A stretch of 45,945 bases of DNA from DAITQM01 sp039794245. Lineage in GTDB: Bacteria; Pseudomonadota; Gammaproteobacteria; Xanthomonadales; Wenzhouxiangellaceae. Where the stretch lies: NCBI GenBank assembly GCA_039794245.1, contig JBDIVS010000024.1:1-45945 (forward strand). Direction: 5' to 3'. The notes under the pieces are model-generated. The model worked only from the letters and a program-made list of their open reading frames with translations. It was not told the DNA's origin and searched no databases. Below are positions 26,219-35,531 of this stretch, piece by piece (positions within the stretch are counted from its first letter, which is position 1; every line of letters begins with the position of its first letter). The position numbers and the translations under genes were made by a program.

Positions 26219-26526
26219 GAGGGCCGGGGTGGGCGGTAAACCTTCTACTATACCCGTTCCGCGTTTCGCGGCGCAGCCCGCCTGAGTCGTTGTTCGTACC
26301 CCTCGGTCTGTGGGGTGTGAGGTGTGGCCCCCCGATCGGGTCAAGAGCAGGCGGCAGCGGGAATCCACGAAGCGCCGGCGGGCACGTCCTGAATGACAAA
26401 GCGAACTCTGTCTTCTGTCCTCTGACATGGCGGGTACGCCCGGAGCGACGAATCCAACCTCCGTCCTCCCCCGCGGCGGCGGCCAGGATGCTACACTAGG
26501 CATCCGAGCCCTGCTCGGAAATCCCG
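26219..26526. other. Intergenic region between divergent uvrA and pyrG (308 bp)
   Basis: Holds the likely promoters of both genes and no coding sequence I can support. On the minus strand TATAGT at 26247-26252 fits uvrA; on the plus strand TGCTACACT at 26489-26497 fits pyrG. The middle part shows no repeats or RNA genes that I recognise. Confidence 0.5.
26489..26518 (+). promoter_or_regulatory. pyrG extended -10 and 5'-leader hairpin
   Basis: TGCTACACT (26489-26497) is an extended -10 set inside a GGATGC...GCATCC inverted pair. Directly after the expected transcription start, CCGAGC-CCT-GCTCGG (26504-26518) forms a 6-bp hairpin ending nine bases before the pyrG ATG. Confidence 0.4.
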
Positions 26527-28239
26527 ATGTCTTCCCTGATCTTCGTTACCGGCGGTGTGGTCTCGTCCCTCGGCAAGGGCATCGCGGCCGCCTCGCTCGC
26601 CTCCCTGCTCGAATCGCGCGGCCTGAAAGTCACGCTGGTCAAGCTCGATCCTTACATCAACGTCGATCCGGGGACGATGAGCCCGTTCCAGCACGGCGAG
26701 GTGTTCGTCACCGAGGACGGCGCCGAAACCGACCTCGACCTCGGCCATTACGAGCGTTTCGTCCACACCCGGATGACGCGGCGCAACAATTTCACGACCG
26801 GCAGGATCTACTCGACGGTGATCGCCAAGGAACGGCGCGGCGATTACCTCGGCGCCACGGTGCAGGTCATCCCGCACATCACCGACGAGATCAAGCGCTC
26901 GGTGCTGGCCGCGGCCGACGGCCACGACGTGACCCTCGTCGAGATCGGCGGCACCGTGGGCGATATCGAATCGTTGCCGTTTCTCGAGGCGATCCGCCAA
27001 CTCGGCGTCGAGCACCGCGGCCATACGGTGTTCGTACACCTGACACTGGTCCCTTACCTGCGCTCGGCCCACGAGATCAAGACCAAGCCGACGCAGCACT
27101 CGGTCAAGGAGCTGAGATCGATCGGCATCCAGCCCGATATTGTGCTGGCGCGCTGCGAGCGGGCCTTGAGCGCCGAGGAAAAAGCCAAGATCGCGCTGTT
27201 CACCAACGTCCCCGTCAACGCCGTGATCTCGGCGGTCGATGCCGACTGTATCTACCGGATTCCGATCCTGCTACACCGCCAGGGGCTCGACGACATCGCC
27301 CTCGAACGGCTCGGCATCATGGCCCGCGATACCGATATCAGCCAGTGGCAGCGGGTCGTCGATTCGTTGACCGAGACCCGCGAGACGGTCCGCATCGCGC
27401 TGGTCGGCAAGTACGTCGAGCATTCGGATGCGTATAAATCGCTGACCGAGGCGTTGACTCATGGCGGTATCGGGCACAGTGCCCGTGTTGTCATCGAGAC
27501 CGTCGATTCGGAGACGCTGTCGGCCGGCGTTGGCGAGCGGCTCGCCGGCTGCAATGCGATCGTCGTCCCCGGCGGTTTCGGTGAGCGCGGCTTCGAGGGC
27601 AAGATCAACGCCGTACGTTACGCCCGCGAAAACGGCGTGCCGTTCCTCGGCATCTGCTACGGCATGCATGCCGCGGTGGTGGAATACGCCCGCCACGTCT
27701 GCGGCCTGGAAGGGGCCAATACCACCGAAAACCAGCGCGCCACGCCGCACCCGGTGATCGCCCTGATCACCGAGTGGCACGACCGCGCCGGGACGCTCGA
27801 AAAGCGCGACGAGCACTCCGATTACGGCGGCACGATGCGCCTCGGCGCGCAGGAGTGCCGGCTCGTCGAAGGGTCGCTGGCCCGGCGACTTTACGGCGCC
27901 GAGCGGATTTTCGAACGCCACCGCCACCGCTACGAATTCAACAACGGTTATCGTGAAGTCCTAGAACAGCACGGCATGCGCTTCAGCGGTATCGCAGCGC
28001 ACGAGGATCTGGTCGAGATCGTCGAAATCCCCGCCCATCCGTGGTTCTTCGCCTGCCAGTTCCATCCGGAATTCACCTCCAATCCGCGCGCCGGCCACCC
28101 GGTGTTCAACGGGCTGATCGGTGCCGCGCTGGCTTGCCGGCAGCGGCGCGAGGCGGGCGACGATGCCGGATACACCATCGCCGCCGGGCCGGCGCGGGCC
28201 GGGCATGGCGAAGGGCTGGCGGCGCGGGGCGGCGCGTGA
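26527..28239 (+). CDS. pyrG: CTP synthase
   Basis: The product is 570 aa. The N-terminal synthetase domain is complete (LIFVTGGVVSSLGKGIAAAS, DPYINVDPGTMSPFQHGEVF, GGTVGDIESLPFLEAIRQ). The C-terminal glutaminase has nucleophile Cys377 and the His/Glu pair in FHPEFTS. The nucleophile elbow reads GICYGMH, where most CTP synthases have GICLGMQ. UTP is aminated to CTP using glutamine. A tail of about 25 residues beyond the usual end runs to the TGA, which overlaps the GTG start of kdsA. It leads the conserved pyrG-kdsA-eno-ftsB-ispD run. Confidence 0.96.
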   Translation: MSSLIFVTGGVVSSLGKGIAAASLASLLESRGLKVTLVKLDPYINVDPGTMSPFQHGEVFVTEDGAETDLDLGHYERFVHTRMTRRNNFTTGRIYSTVIAKERRGDYLGATVQVIPHITDEIKRSVLAAADGHDVTLVEIGGTVGDIESLPFLEAIRQLGVEHRGHTVFVHLTLVPYLRSAHEIKTKPTQHSVKELRSIGIQPDIVLARCERALSAEEKAKIALFTNVPVNAVISAVDADCIYRIPILLHRQGLDDIALERLGIMARDTDISQWQRVVDSLTETRETVRIALVGKYVEHSDAYKSLTEALTHGGIGHSARVVIETVDSETLSAGVGERLAGCNAIVVPGGFGERGFEGKINAVRYARENGVPFLGICYGMHAAVVEYARHVCGLEGANTTENQRATPHPVIALITEWHDRAGTLEKRDEHSDYGGTMRLGAQECRLVEGSLARRLYGAERIFERHRHRYEFNNGYREVLEQHGMRFSGIAAHEDLVEIVEIPAHPWFFACQFHPEFTSNPRAGHPVFNGLIGAALACRQRREAGDDAGYTIAAGPARAGHGEGLAARGGA

Positions 28240-29075
28240 ATGGGCCGCAACCTGAACTCGCCGATCTGGCCGGTCGCGCGGTCGGCGGCCGGCGGCCGTT
28301 TTTCCTGATCGCCGGGCCGTGCGTCATCGAAAGCGCCGAACTGACGCTGGAGGTTGCCGGGCGTTTGCAGGAAATCTGTGCGCCGCGCGAGATCCATTTG
28401 ATTTTCAAGGCCTCGTTCGACAAGGCCAACCGGACTTCGGGAGCGAGCTTCCGCGGCCCGGGGCTCGATGCCGGGCTCAAGGTGCTCGATGCGGTCAAAA
28501 AGCAATTCTCGTTGCCGGTGCTGACCGATGTCCATGAAGCGACGCCGCTCGCCGAGGTCGCCGCCGTGGCCGATATCTTGCAGACCCCGGCCTTTTTGTG
28601 CCGGCAGACCGATTTCATCCACCGCGTCGCGGCCGCCGGGCGGCCGGTGAATCTGAAAAAAGGCCAGTTCCTGGCGCCGTGGGACATGGTCTACGTCGTC
28701 GCCAAGGCCCGGGAGGCGGGCAACGACCGGCTCTTGGTCTGCGAACGCGGTGCGAGCTTCGGTTATCACAACCTGGTGTCCGACCCGCGCTCGCTGATCG
28801 TGCTGCGCGAGACCGGTTGCCCGGTGGTCTTCGATGCCACCCATTCGGTGCAATTGCCCGGCGGGCAGGGCGCTCGCTCCGGGGGTGAGCGGCGGTTCAT
28901 CCCGGCCCTGGCGCGCGCCGCGGTCGGGGTCGGGATCGCCGGTCTTTTTATGGAAACCCACCCGCGGCCGGACGAGGCGCTGTCGGACGGCCCCAATGCC
29001 TGGCCGCTTGAGCAAATGGCAGCGTTGCTCGATACGCTGCTCGCCATCGACCGGGCGGTCAAGGCGCAAACTTAG
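28236..29075 (+). CDS. kdsA: 3-deoxy-D-manno-octulosonate 8-phosphate synthase
   Basis: The product is 279 aa. It shows FFLIAGPCVIESAELTLEVA, IFKASFDKANRTSG, LKKGQFLAPWDM, ERGASFGYHNLVSDPRSL and FMETHPRPDEALSDGPNAWP, the KdsA pattern. It condenses PEP with arabinose-5-phosphate for the Kdo of lipopolysaccharide, which proves a Gram-negative envelope. The start is GTG 28236, overlapping the pyrG TGA; no ATG in this frame precedes the conserved GPCVIES segment. It is 17 nt ahead of eno. Confidence 0.95.
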   Translation: MNGPQPELADLAGRAVGGRRPFFLIAGPCVIESAELTLEVAGRLQEICAPREIHLIFKASFDKANRTSGASFRGPGLDAGLKVLDAVKKQFSLPVLTDVHEATPLAEVAAVADILQTPAFLCRQTDFIHRVAAAGRPVNLKKGQFLAPWDMVYVVAKAREAGNDRLLVCERGASFGYHNLVSDPRSLIVLRETGCPVVFDATHSVQLPGGQGARSGGERRFIPALARAAVGVGIAGLFMETHPRPDEALSDGPNAWPLEQMAALLDTLLAIDRAVKAQT

Positions 29076-29092
29076 GAAACGTATCGAAACCC

Positions 29093-30388
<1,296 letters not shown>

Positions 30389-30392
30389 ACCG

Positions 30393-30665
30393 ATGCGCTG
30401 GGCAATGGCGCTGATGCTGATCCTGTTCGCCGGTCTGCAATGGCAGCTTTGGGACGAGTACCGTAAGCTGCGGTCGTTGCGTGACCAACTCGCCGAGCAG
30501 AGCACCCGAAGCGAACAGCTCGCCGAGCGCAACCGGGCGCTGGCCGCCGAGGTGGAGGATCTGCGCGCCGGGCTGGCGGCGATCGAGGAGCGGGCGCGGC
30601 TCGAGTTCGGGCTGATCAAGGAAGGCGAGACGTTTTATCAGGTGGTGGAGGAACCGGTGCAATGA
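30393..30665 (+). CDS. ftsB: Cell division protein FtsB
   Basis: The product is 90 aa. A single N-terminal membrane segment (RWAMALMLILFAGLQWQLW) is followed by a coiled coil (about 25-65) and the conserved ARLEFGLIKEGETFYQVVE end typical of FtsB. It joins FtsL and FtsQ in the divisome and helps activate septal peptidoglycan synthesis. It sits four bases after eno and overlaps ispD by four bases. The eno-ftsB-ispD order is the standard proteobacterial one, which secures the call for such a short protein. Confidence 0.95.
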   Translation: MRWAMALMLILFAGLQWQLWDEYRKLRSLRDQLAEQSTRSEQLAERNRALAAEVEDLRAGLAAIEERARLEFGLIKEGETFYQVVEEPVQ

Positions 30666-31354
30666 ATCTGTGGGGTGTGATTCCGGCGGCTGGAACCGGC
30701 AAGCGCATGCCCGGCGAGATGGCCAAGCAGTACCGGCTGATCGATGGCGAGCCGGTGCTGTTGCACGTGCTGCTCCGCCTGGAAGCACTCGGCGCGCTCG
30801 ACGGCTTTATCGTCGGCCTGGCGCCGGATGATCGCTGCTGGTCGGCACTGCCCGGCCGGATCAGCATCCCGACCATGACCTGCGAGGGCGGCGCCAGCCG
30901 CGCCGCAACCATCTTGAACTGCCTCGACGCGCTGCACCATGCGGCGCTCGACGACGAGACGCTGGTCCTGATCCATGATGCGGTGCGCCCCTGCTTCGTC
31001 GCCGGCCAGGTACGCGAGTTGATCCGCCGCGGCGGCGAGGACGAGCACGGCGCCTTGCTCGCCCAGCGCCTGGACAGTACCCTCAAACGCCAAGGCGAGG
31101 ACGGCCGGGTGGCCGCGACCGTGCCTTCCGCCGGCTTGTGGCTGGCCCAGACGCCGCAGGTCTATCGCCTCAGCATCCTGCGCGCCGCCCTGGCCCAGGC
31201 GCTGGCCCACGGCCAGCATCCCGACCCCGCCGGCGCGATGGAGATGGCCGGCTTCCGGCCGCGGCTCGTCGCCGGCAGTCCCATCAACTTCAAGATCACC
31301 TTCGAAGAAGATCTCCAAATCGCCCGGCAGAGCATCGGCCATGGGATGAAATGA
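30662..31354 (+). CDS. ispD: 2-C-methyl-D-erythritol 4-phosphate cytidylyltransferase
   Basis: The product is 230 aa. GVIPAAGTGKRMPGEMAKQY is the nucleotide-binding N-terminus. EGGASRAATILNCLDAL and LVLIHDAVRPC are IspD hallmarks, and KITFEEDLQIARQ ends the family domain. It transfers CMP from CTP to methylerythritol phosphate in the MEP isoprenoid pathway. Its usual partner ispF is not downstream; a restriction-modification pair begins 35 nt later instead. The ATGA overlap with ftsB fixes the start. Confidence 0.95.
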   Translation: MNLWGVIPAAGTGKRMPGEMAKQYRLIDGEPVLLHVLLRLEALGALDGFIVGLAPDDRCWSALPGRISIPTMTCEGGASRAATILNCLDALHHAALDDETLVLIHDAVRPCFVAGQVRELIRRGGEDEHGALLAQRLDSTLKRQGEDGRVAATVPSAGLWLAQTPQVYRLSILRAALAQALAHGQHPDPAGAMEMAGFRPRLVAGSPINFKITFEEDLQIARQSIGHGMK

Positions 31355-31389
31355 ACCCGGCCGCCTGTTTCGCAACCGGGCCAAGTTGA

Positions 31390-32385
31390 ATGTTGACTCC
31401 TGTCTTACCTGGTCACCAGGACTATCTTCCGCCGTCAGCAGCCAGTCTGGATCATCTACAGACCGCCATCCCGCGCATTGCCAAAAATAAACAATTGATG
31501 GCAGAGATCGAGGTTGCCGTGCAGAGAATTCCGACCGCGCATCGCCTCGTCCTGGGCGATGCCCGCCGGCTGTCGTTCATTGCCGCCGAATCGGTCCATC
31601 TAGTGGTGACCTCCCCGCCTTATTGGACTTTGAAGCAATACCGGAAGCACGCGGACCAACTCGGCGATATCGGTGACTATGACCGTTTCCTCGACGAGTT
31701 GGACAGAGTGTGGGCACATTGCTACCGTGTGTTGGTGCCGGGCGGCCGTCTGGTGTGCGTCGTCGGCGACGTTTGCCTTTCGCGCCGCAAAAACGCCGGT
31801 CGGCATACCGTAGTCCCTCTCCATGCCGCAATACAGGAGCGGTGCAGGAGACTCGGCTATGACAACCTTGCGCCGGTCATCTGGCATAAAATATCCAATG
31901 CGGTTTTCGAGGCATCGGGCAACGGTGCGGGTTTTCTGGGCAAACCGTATGAACCCAATGCGGTCATCAAAGATGACATCGAGTTCATACTCATGGAACG
32001 AAAACCCGGAGGGTACCGGAAGCCGGCAGTCGCAACCCGCGTGCTCTCCGTGATCTCCGAAGAAAACCACAAACAGTGGTTCCAGTCGATCTGGTCCGGC
32101 ATCACCGGCGCTTCGACTCGCGACCATCCTGCGCCTTACCCGGTGGAACTCGCCGAGCGTCTGGTGCGCATGTTCTCGTTCGTGGGTGACACCGTGCTGG
32201 ATCCTTTCCTCGGGAGCGGAACGACAATCATGGCAGCCGCCAGATGGGGCCGTAATTCGATCGGTGTCGAAATCGATCCGCATTATTTTGAAGCGGCGGA
32301 AAAACGAATCCGCAATACCACATCATCCTTGTTTTCTCATGCTGAAATCAACATCGGCACAGAGGTGGAAAATAATGGATTATAG
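31390..32385 (+). CDS. Type II DNA methyltransferase (beta-class), partner of PaeR7I-like endonuclease
   Basis: The product is 331 aa. The catalytic motif VVTSPPYWTLKQY comes first (about residue 75) and the SAM-binding motif DPFLGSGTTIMAAARWG comes near the C-terminus (about 277-293), the order of beta-class amino-methyltransferases. TSPPYW is compatible with N4-cytosine or N6-adenine targets. GRLVCVVGDVCLSRRKNAGR and WHKISNAVFE are shared with methylases paired to PaeR7I-type enzymes. The start is ATG 31390; ATG 31498 is a possible alternative. It overlaps the endonuclease gene by 11 bases. It is expected to protect CTCGAG if the pairing holds. Confidence 0.88.
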   Translation: MLTPVLPGHQDYLPPSAASLDHLQTAIPRIAKNKQLMAEIEVAVQRIPTAHRLVLGDARRLSFIAAESVHLVVTSPPYWTLKQYRKHADQLGDIGDYDRFLDELDRVWAHCYRVLVPGGRLVCVVGDVCLSRRKNAGRHTVVPLHAAIQERCRRLGYDNLAPVIWHKISNAVFEASGNGAGFLGKPYEPNAVIKDDIEFILMERKPGGYRKPAVATRVLSVISEENHKQWFQSIWSGITGASTRDHPAPYPVELAERLVRMFSFVGDTVLDPFLGSGTTIMAAARWGRNSIGVEIDPHYFEAAEKRIRNTTSSLFSHAEINIGTEVENNGL

Positions 32386-33105
32386 CGATCGTGTGGCCAG
32401 GGCGGTTCGATATTTCTGGAAAATCCGGACACAGCAATACGAGAAACAAGGGGCCGGCACGGGGAAAAAGGATGCGGGTAACCGGAGCGCAGTGACCGGT
32501 GGAAAGCACCTTGACGGTTTCATAAAATTGCTGACTGATGTACTCTCCGAAACAGGCATTCCTGATACTGCCATACATACTTCCGCGACTACGTTACCCG
32601 GTTATTTCGCCCGGCAAAAAATTGGGATTTAGTGGTAACTGTGAACGGTGCACTTTTAGCTTCAATAGAATTCAAGGCGCATATAGGCCCTTCGTTTGGT
32701 AACAATTTCAACAATCGCGTCGAGGAGTCCTTGGGTAATTCAACTGACCTGCTCACCGCGTATCGGGAAGGCAAATTCAAACCTTCCCAGCGGCCGTGGC
32801 TTGGGTGGTTGATGTTGTTGGACGATGTCCCGAAATCAACCATGCCGGTGCGAGTCGATGAGCCGCATTTTGAAGTATTTACCGAATTCAAGAACGCGTC
32901 ATATGCCAAACGTTACGAACTGTTTTGTGAACGGCTGATGAGAGAGCGCCTGTACGATGGAGCGTGTCTGATCTTATCCAATAAGCGTGGCGGATTAAAA
33001 GGGGGATTCCGCGAGCCGAACCCGGAGTTCGGTTTTGCCTCCTTTGCCGCCTCGCTGACGGCGCATGCGATGGCCTATGCCCGGCGGCGCGGGATCAGGG
33101 GCTGA
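32375..33105 (+). pseudogene. PaeR7I/XhoI-family type II restriction endonuclease, split by a -1 frameshift
   Basis: From ATG 32375 the frame reads GKHLDGFIKLLTDVLSETG and SATTLPGYFARQK, then closes at TAG 32632. Moving back one base at the A6 run (32626-32631) continues as NWDLVVTVNGALLASIEFKA, IGPSFGNNFNNRVEESLGN, EPHFEVFTEFKNASYAKRYE and LMRERLYDGACLILSN to TGA 33105. Joined, the product is about 243 aa and matches PaeR7I-type enzymes, which cut CTCGAG. The catalytic D...(A/I)EFK core lies just after the shift, so the short product would be inactive. The base composition is AT-richer than the flanks. A true mutation, a sequencing error, or slippage at A6 are all possible. Confidence 0.85.
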
Positions 33106-33700
33106 CTGGCGCGAGCGGCAGGCGGGCGGTGGCCGGCTGTTTTTTGCGCTGTGGCCGCCGCCGGAGTTGGCCCGCCGTCTCGGCGCGGCCGCTGTGGCGC
33201 TGGGCCGGCGGCTCGGTGGGCGGGCAGTTGCGGCCGGGAATATCCACCTGACGCTGGTGTTTGCCGGTAGGGTGACCGCCGAAGTGGGCGAGCGGGTCGC
33301 CGCAGCCGGCGAGGGCCTGCAACTTCCGCCATTCGAATTGCATCTCGACGAAGGGTTCGTGTGGCCGCGCAGCCGGGTCGCCGGACTTGCTTGTTCGCAG
33401 CCGCCGCCTCAGGTCTGCCAGCTGGCCGGCGAACTGGCGGCGCGCTTGTCGGCGCTCGGTTTGCAGATGGATCGCCGGCCGTTTGCGCCGCATGTGACGC
33501 TGCTCCGTGGCGGCCGGTGGCTGAACGCTCAACCCGGCTCGCCCGGCGAACCGCTGGCGTGGGGCGTCATCGCTGGCCTGCCGTGCCGGTGGGCGGTCTG
33601 CGATTTTGTGCTGGTCGCGTCGCAGACGCTGCCCGCCGGGGCGTGCTACACGACGCTCCGGCGCTACCCGCTGGCGGTTCACGACTCGCGCCGGCGATAG
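33065..33700 (+). CDS. thpR: RNA 2',3'-cyclic phosphodiesterase (2H family)
   Basis: The product is 211 aa from ATG 33065 (or 207 aa from ATG 33077). The two HxTx motifs of the 2H superfamily are HLTLVF and HVTLLRGG, with RLFFALWPPPELARRL before the first. Family members open 2',3'-cyclic phosphates on RNA ends. The start overlaps the endonuclease reading frame, which implies that the restriction-modification insertion ended right at this gene and may have replaced its original leader. No ribosome-binding site is evident for either ATG. The C-terminus ends 22 bases past the stop of the convergent HEAAH gene. Confidence 0.88.
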   Translation: MRWPMPGGAGSGADWRERQAGGGRLFFALWPPPELARRLGAAAVALGRRLGGRAVAAGNIHLTLVFAGRVTAEVGERVAAAGEGLQLPPFELHLDEGFVWPRSRVAGLACSQPPPQVCQLAGELAARLSALGLQMDRRPFAPHVTLLRGGRWLNAQPGSPGEPLAWGVIAGLPCRWAVCDFVLVASQTLPAGACYTTLRRYPLAVHDSRRR

Positions 33701-34158
33701 GTGGGCCGGCCGTCAGCCTCGATCAGGCCGGCGGCCAGCAGCCAGGCGCGCGCCTCAGCGCTATCGGTTTCGAACCAGGCCCGGGCGCTGCCGAGCCGGA
33801 ACGAATAGCCCCAGGCATCCATATCCTCGAGCATCCGGGACTGTCCCATGCCGGGCAGCGCCCCGGCGAGCAGGATTTGCAGGTAGCAGACGGCGCACTC
33901 CTCGAGATCCGAGCCGCCGGCGTCGGTGTCCAGCGCCCGGCGGCGGGCCGGGTCCAGGCAGATGAAGTGGGCGGCTTCGTGCAGGACGGAATGGACCGGC
34001 GTATCGCGCCGGGCATACAGGCCATCGCGCCGCAGGCCCGCCTCGGGTGCGCCCCAGTAGCTGCCGGGAATCGGCGCCTCAGCGGCGACTTCCACCATCG
34101 CCAGGCCATATTTCCCCAGCAGTGCGGCGAGCGGCGACCACAGATCGCCGGCGCGCAT
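33679..34158 (-). CDS. Uncharacterised HExxH-type protein (HEAAHF motif)
   Basis: The product is 159 aa from ATG 34158; an upstream ATG at 34266 would give 195 aa but adds low-quality sequence and would overlap the divergent kinase gene. HSVLHEAAHFICLDPARR holds an HExxH zinc-type motif near residue 63, followed by DLEECAVCYLQILLAGAL, where Glu could be a third ligand. SRMLEDMDAWGYSFRLGSAR, AWFETDSAEARAWL and a basic tail complete it. It resembles small metallopeptidase-like or gate-keeper proteins in layout only; I do not recognise the family. It is cytosolic by sequence, with no signal. It overlaps the convergent thpR end by 22 bases. Confidence 0.7.
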   Translation of the reverse strand: MRAGDLWSPLAALLGKYGLAMVEVAAEAPIPGSYWGAPEAGLRRDGLYARRDTPVHSVLHEAAHFICLDPARRRALDTDAGGSDLEECAVCYLQILLAGALPGMGQSRMLEDMDAWGYSFRLGSARAWFETDSAEARAWLLAAGLIEADGRPTYRRRES

Positions 34159-34258
34159 GACTTCAGGGCCATGCACGGCGGGCGCCGATGGCGGACAATA
34201 GTCTGATGAGTTTCGGGCATTCGGCAACAAGAGATCGCCGTCCGGCGGCAGCGTCGGG

Positions 34259-35458
34259 ATGGGCATGATGGCGCATGATGCCGTGAAATCCGGCTTGCCG
34301 CCAGCGGTAGGGCGCCGCTATCCGCCGAATCAGTTGCTGCGTTACGCCGGCCTGCTGTTGTGGTTCAGCACGCTTTTGGTCGTCGCCCTCGCGCCGCTGG
34401 TGGTCAAAGAACCGCTGCCACAGTGGCGCTGGGTCGGACTGTGGAGCGCCGAGCTGCTGTTCGGGTTGTTGTACTGGCAGGATGTCCGGCACCTGGAGGC
34501 CGAACGCCGCGGGGGTCCGTTGTGGCGGCTGGCGGCGATGGCCGTGTTGGCCCTGCTTGCCACCTGGCTTGGCCGCGGCGGCGGTATCGGCGGTATTTTG
34601 CTGGTCATCGTCGGCAGTCTTCTGCCGTGGCGTGTCAGGCCGGATATCGGCCTTGTCTGGATTGTGGTCCAGAGCATCCTGCTCGGCCTCGGACTGGCCT
34701 CGAACCCCGAGGTCAACGCCATCAACATCGTGCTGTTCTCGGCGATTTTCATGGCCTTGGGGCTGTTTGCCTATATCGCCTCGCTGGTCGCGATGCGCCA
34801 TGCGCTGGCCCGCGAGGCGCTGCGCCAGGTGAACTCCGAATTGCGCGCCACCCAGGCGCTACTCGCCGAAAACACCCGGATCGCCGAGCGCGTGCGCATC
34901 GCCCGCGAGCTGCACGACGTGGTCGGTCATCATCTGACCGCCCTGTCGTTGAACCTCGAGGTTGCGGTGCATCTGTGCGACGGCAAACCGCTCGAACACG
35001 TGCAGCAGGCGCAGGCGATAGCCCGGTTGCTACTTAGCGACGTGCGCGAAGTGGTCTGCGAGCTGCGGCGCAGCGACCGGGTCGATCTCGCCCAGGCCCT
35101 GGCGGAGTTGGTCGAAGGCGTGCCGCGGCCGAAGATCCATCTGACGCTGCCGCCCGGCATCGCCGCCGTCGATCCGAGCCAGGCACAGGTGCTGTTGCGC
35201 TGCGCCCAGGAGATCATCTCCAATACGGCGCGCCATGCGCGGGCCGAGAATCTGTGGCTGACCCTCGAGGAGCAGCCGGCGGGCTTGCAGCTTGCCGCCC
35301 GCGACGACGGCTGCGGGGCCGCCGAACCGGTGCCCGGCAATGGCATGAGCGGCATGGCCGAACGGGTGCGGCAGGTAGGCGGCAAGCTCGATATCGAAAC
35401 CCACCCGGGCGCCGGTTTCGCGGTCCGTGCCTGGCTGCCGAAGCAGGCCGTGGCGTGA
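34259..35458 (+). CDS. NarL-type sensor histidine kinase (HisKA_3)
   Basis: The product is 399 aa. Six hydrophobic segments fill residues 25-180. RVRIARELHDVVGHHLTALS (phospho-accepting His in ELHDVVGHH) is the HisKA_3 dimerisation/phosphorylation site, followed by a HATPase domain with EIISNTARHARAE (N box) and DDGCG, NGMSGMAERV (G boxes). No periplasmic sensor domain is seen, so the stimulus may be sensed in the membrane. Starts at 34259, 34265 and 34268 are all possible. The response regulator gene follows 73 nt later. Confidence 0.92.
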   Translation: MGMMAHDAVKSGLPPAVGRRYPPNQLLRYAGLLLWFSTLLVVALAPLVVKEPLPQWRWVGLWSAELLFGLLYWQDVRHLEAERRGGPLWRLAAMAVLALLATWLGRGGGIGGILLVIVGSLLPWRVRPDIGLVWIVVQSILLGLGLASNPEVNAINIVLFSAIFMALGLFAYIASLVAMRHALAREALRQVNSELRATQALLAENTRIAERVRIARELHDVVGHHLTALSLNLEVAVHLCDGKPLEHVQQAQAIARLLLSDVREVVCELRRSDRVDLAQALAELVEGVPRPKIHLTLPPGIAAVDPSQAQVLLRCAQEIISNTARHARAENLWLTLEEQPAGLQLAARDDGCGAAEPVPGNGMSGMAERVRQVGGKLDIETHPGAGFAVRAWLPKQAVA

Positions 35459-35462
35459 GAGG

Positions 35463-35531
35463 CCAGGCGCCACGGCCGGCCCCCGGCCGGGGGCTGCCCG
35501 GCACGACAAGCGGGCCGGGCAGAGGTCAGCC
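35463..35531 (+). other. Intergenic hairpins inside the two-component operon
   Basis: Between kinase stop and regulator start, CCCCGGCCGGGG (about 35481-35492) and then GCCCGGC...GCCGGGC around 35496-35520 can form two GC-rich stem-loops. They could alter relative expression of the two genes. No T-tract follows, so termination is unlikely. Confidence 0.4.

Noticed and set aside
24404..26239. 611-codon plus-strand frame opposite uvrA
   Set aside because: Antisense shadow of uvrA; no domain or start signal supports it.
26395..26445. Possible LexA box in the uvrA-pyrG interval (CTGTC...TGACA words)
   Set aside because: The spacing and bases do not match CTGT-N8-ACAG; only CTGT words are present.
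26219..26503. N-terminal extension of uvrA up to 26503
   Set aside because: Conserved UvrA sequence starts at ATG 26218; the upstream translation has no similarity to the family and would cover the pyrG promoter.
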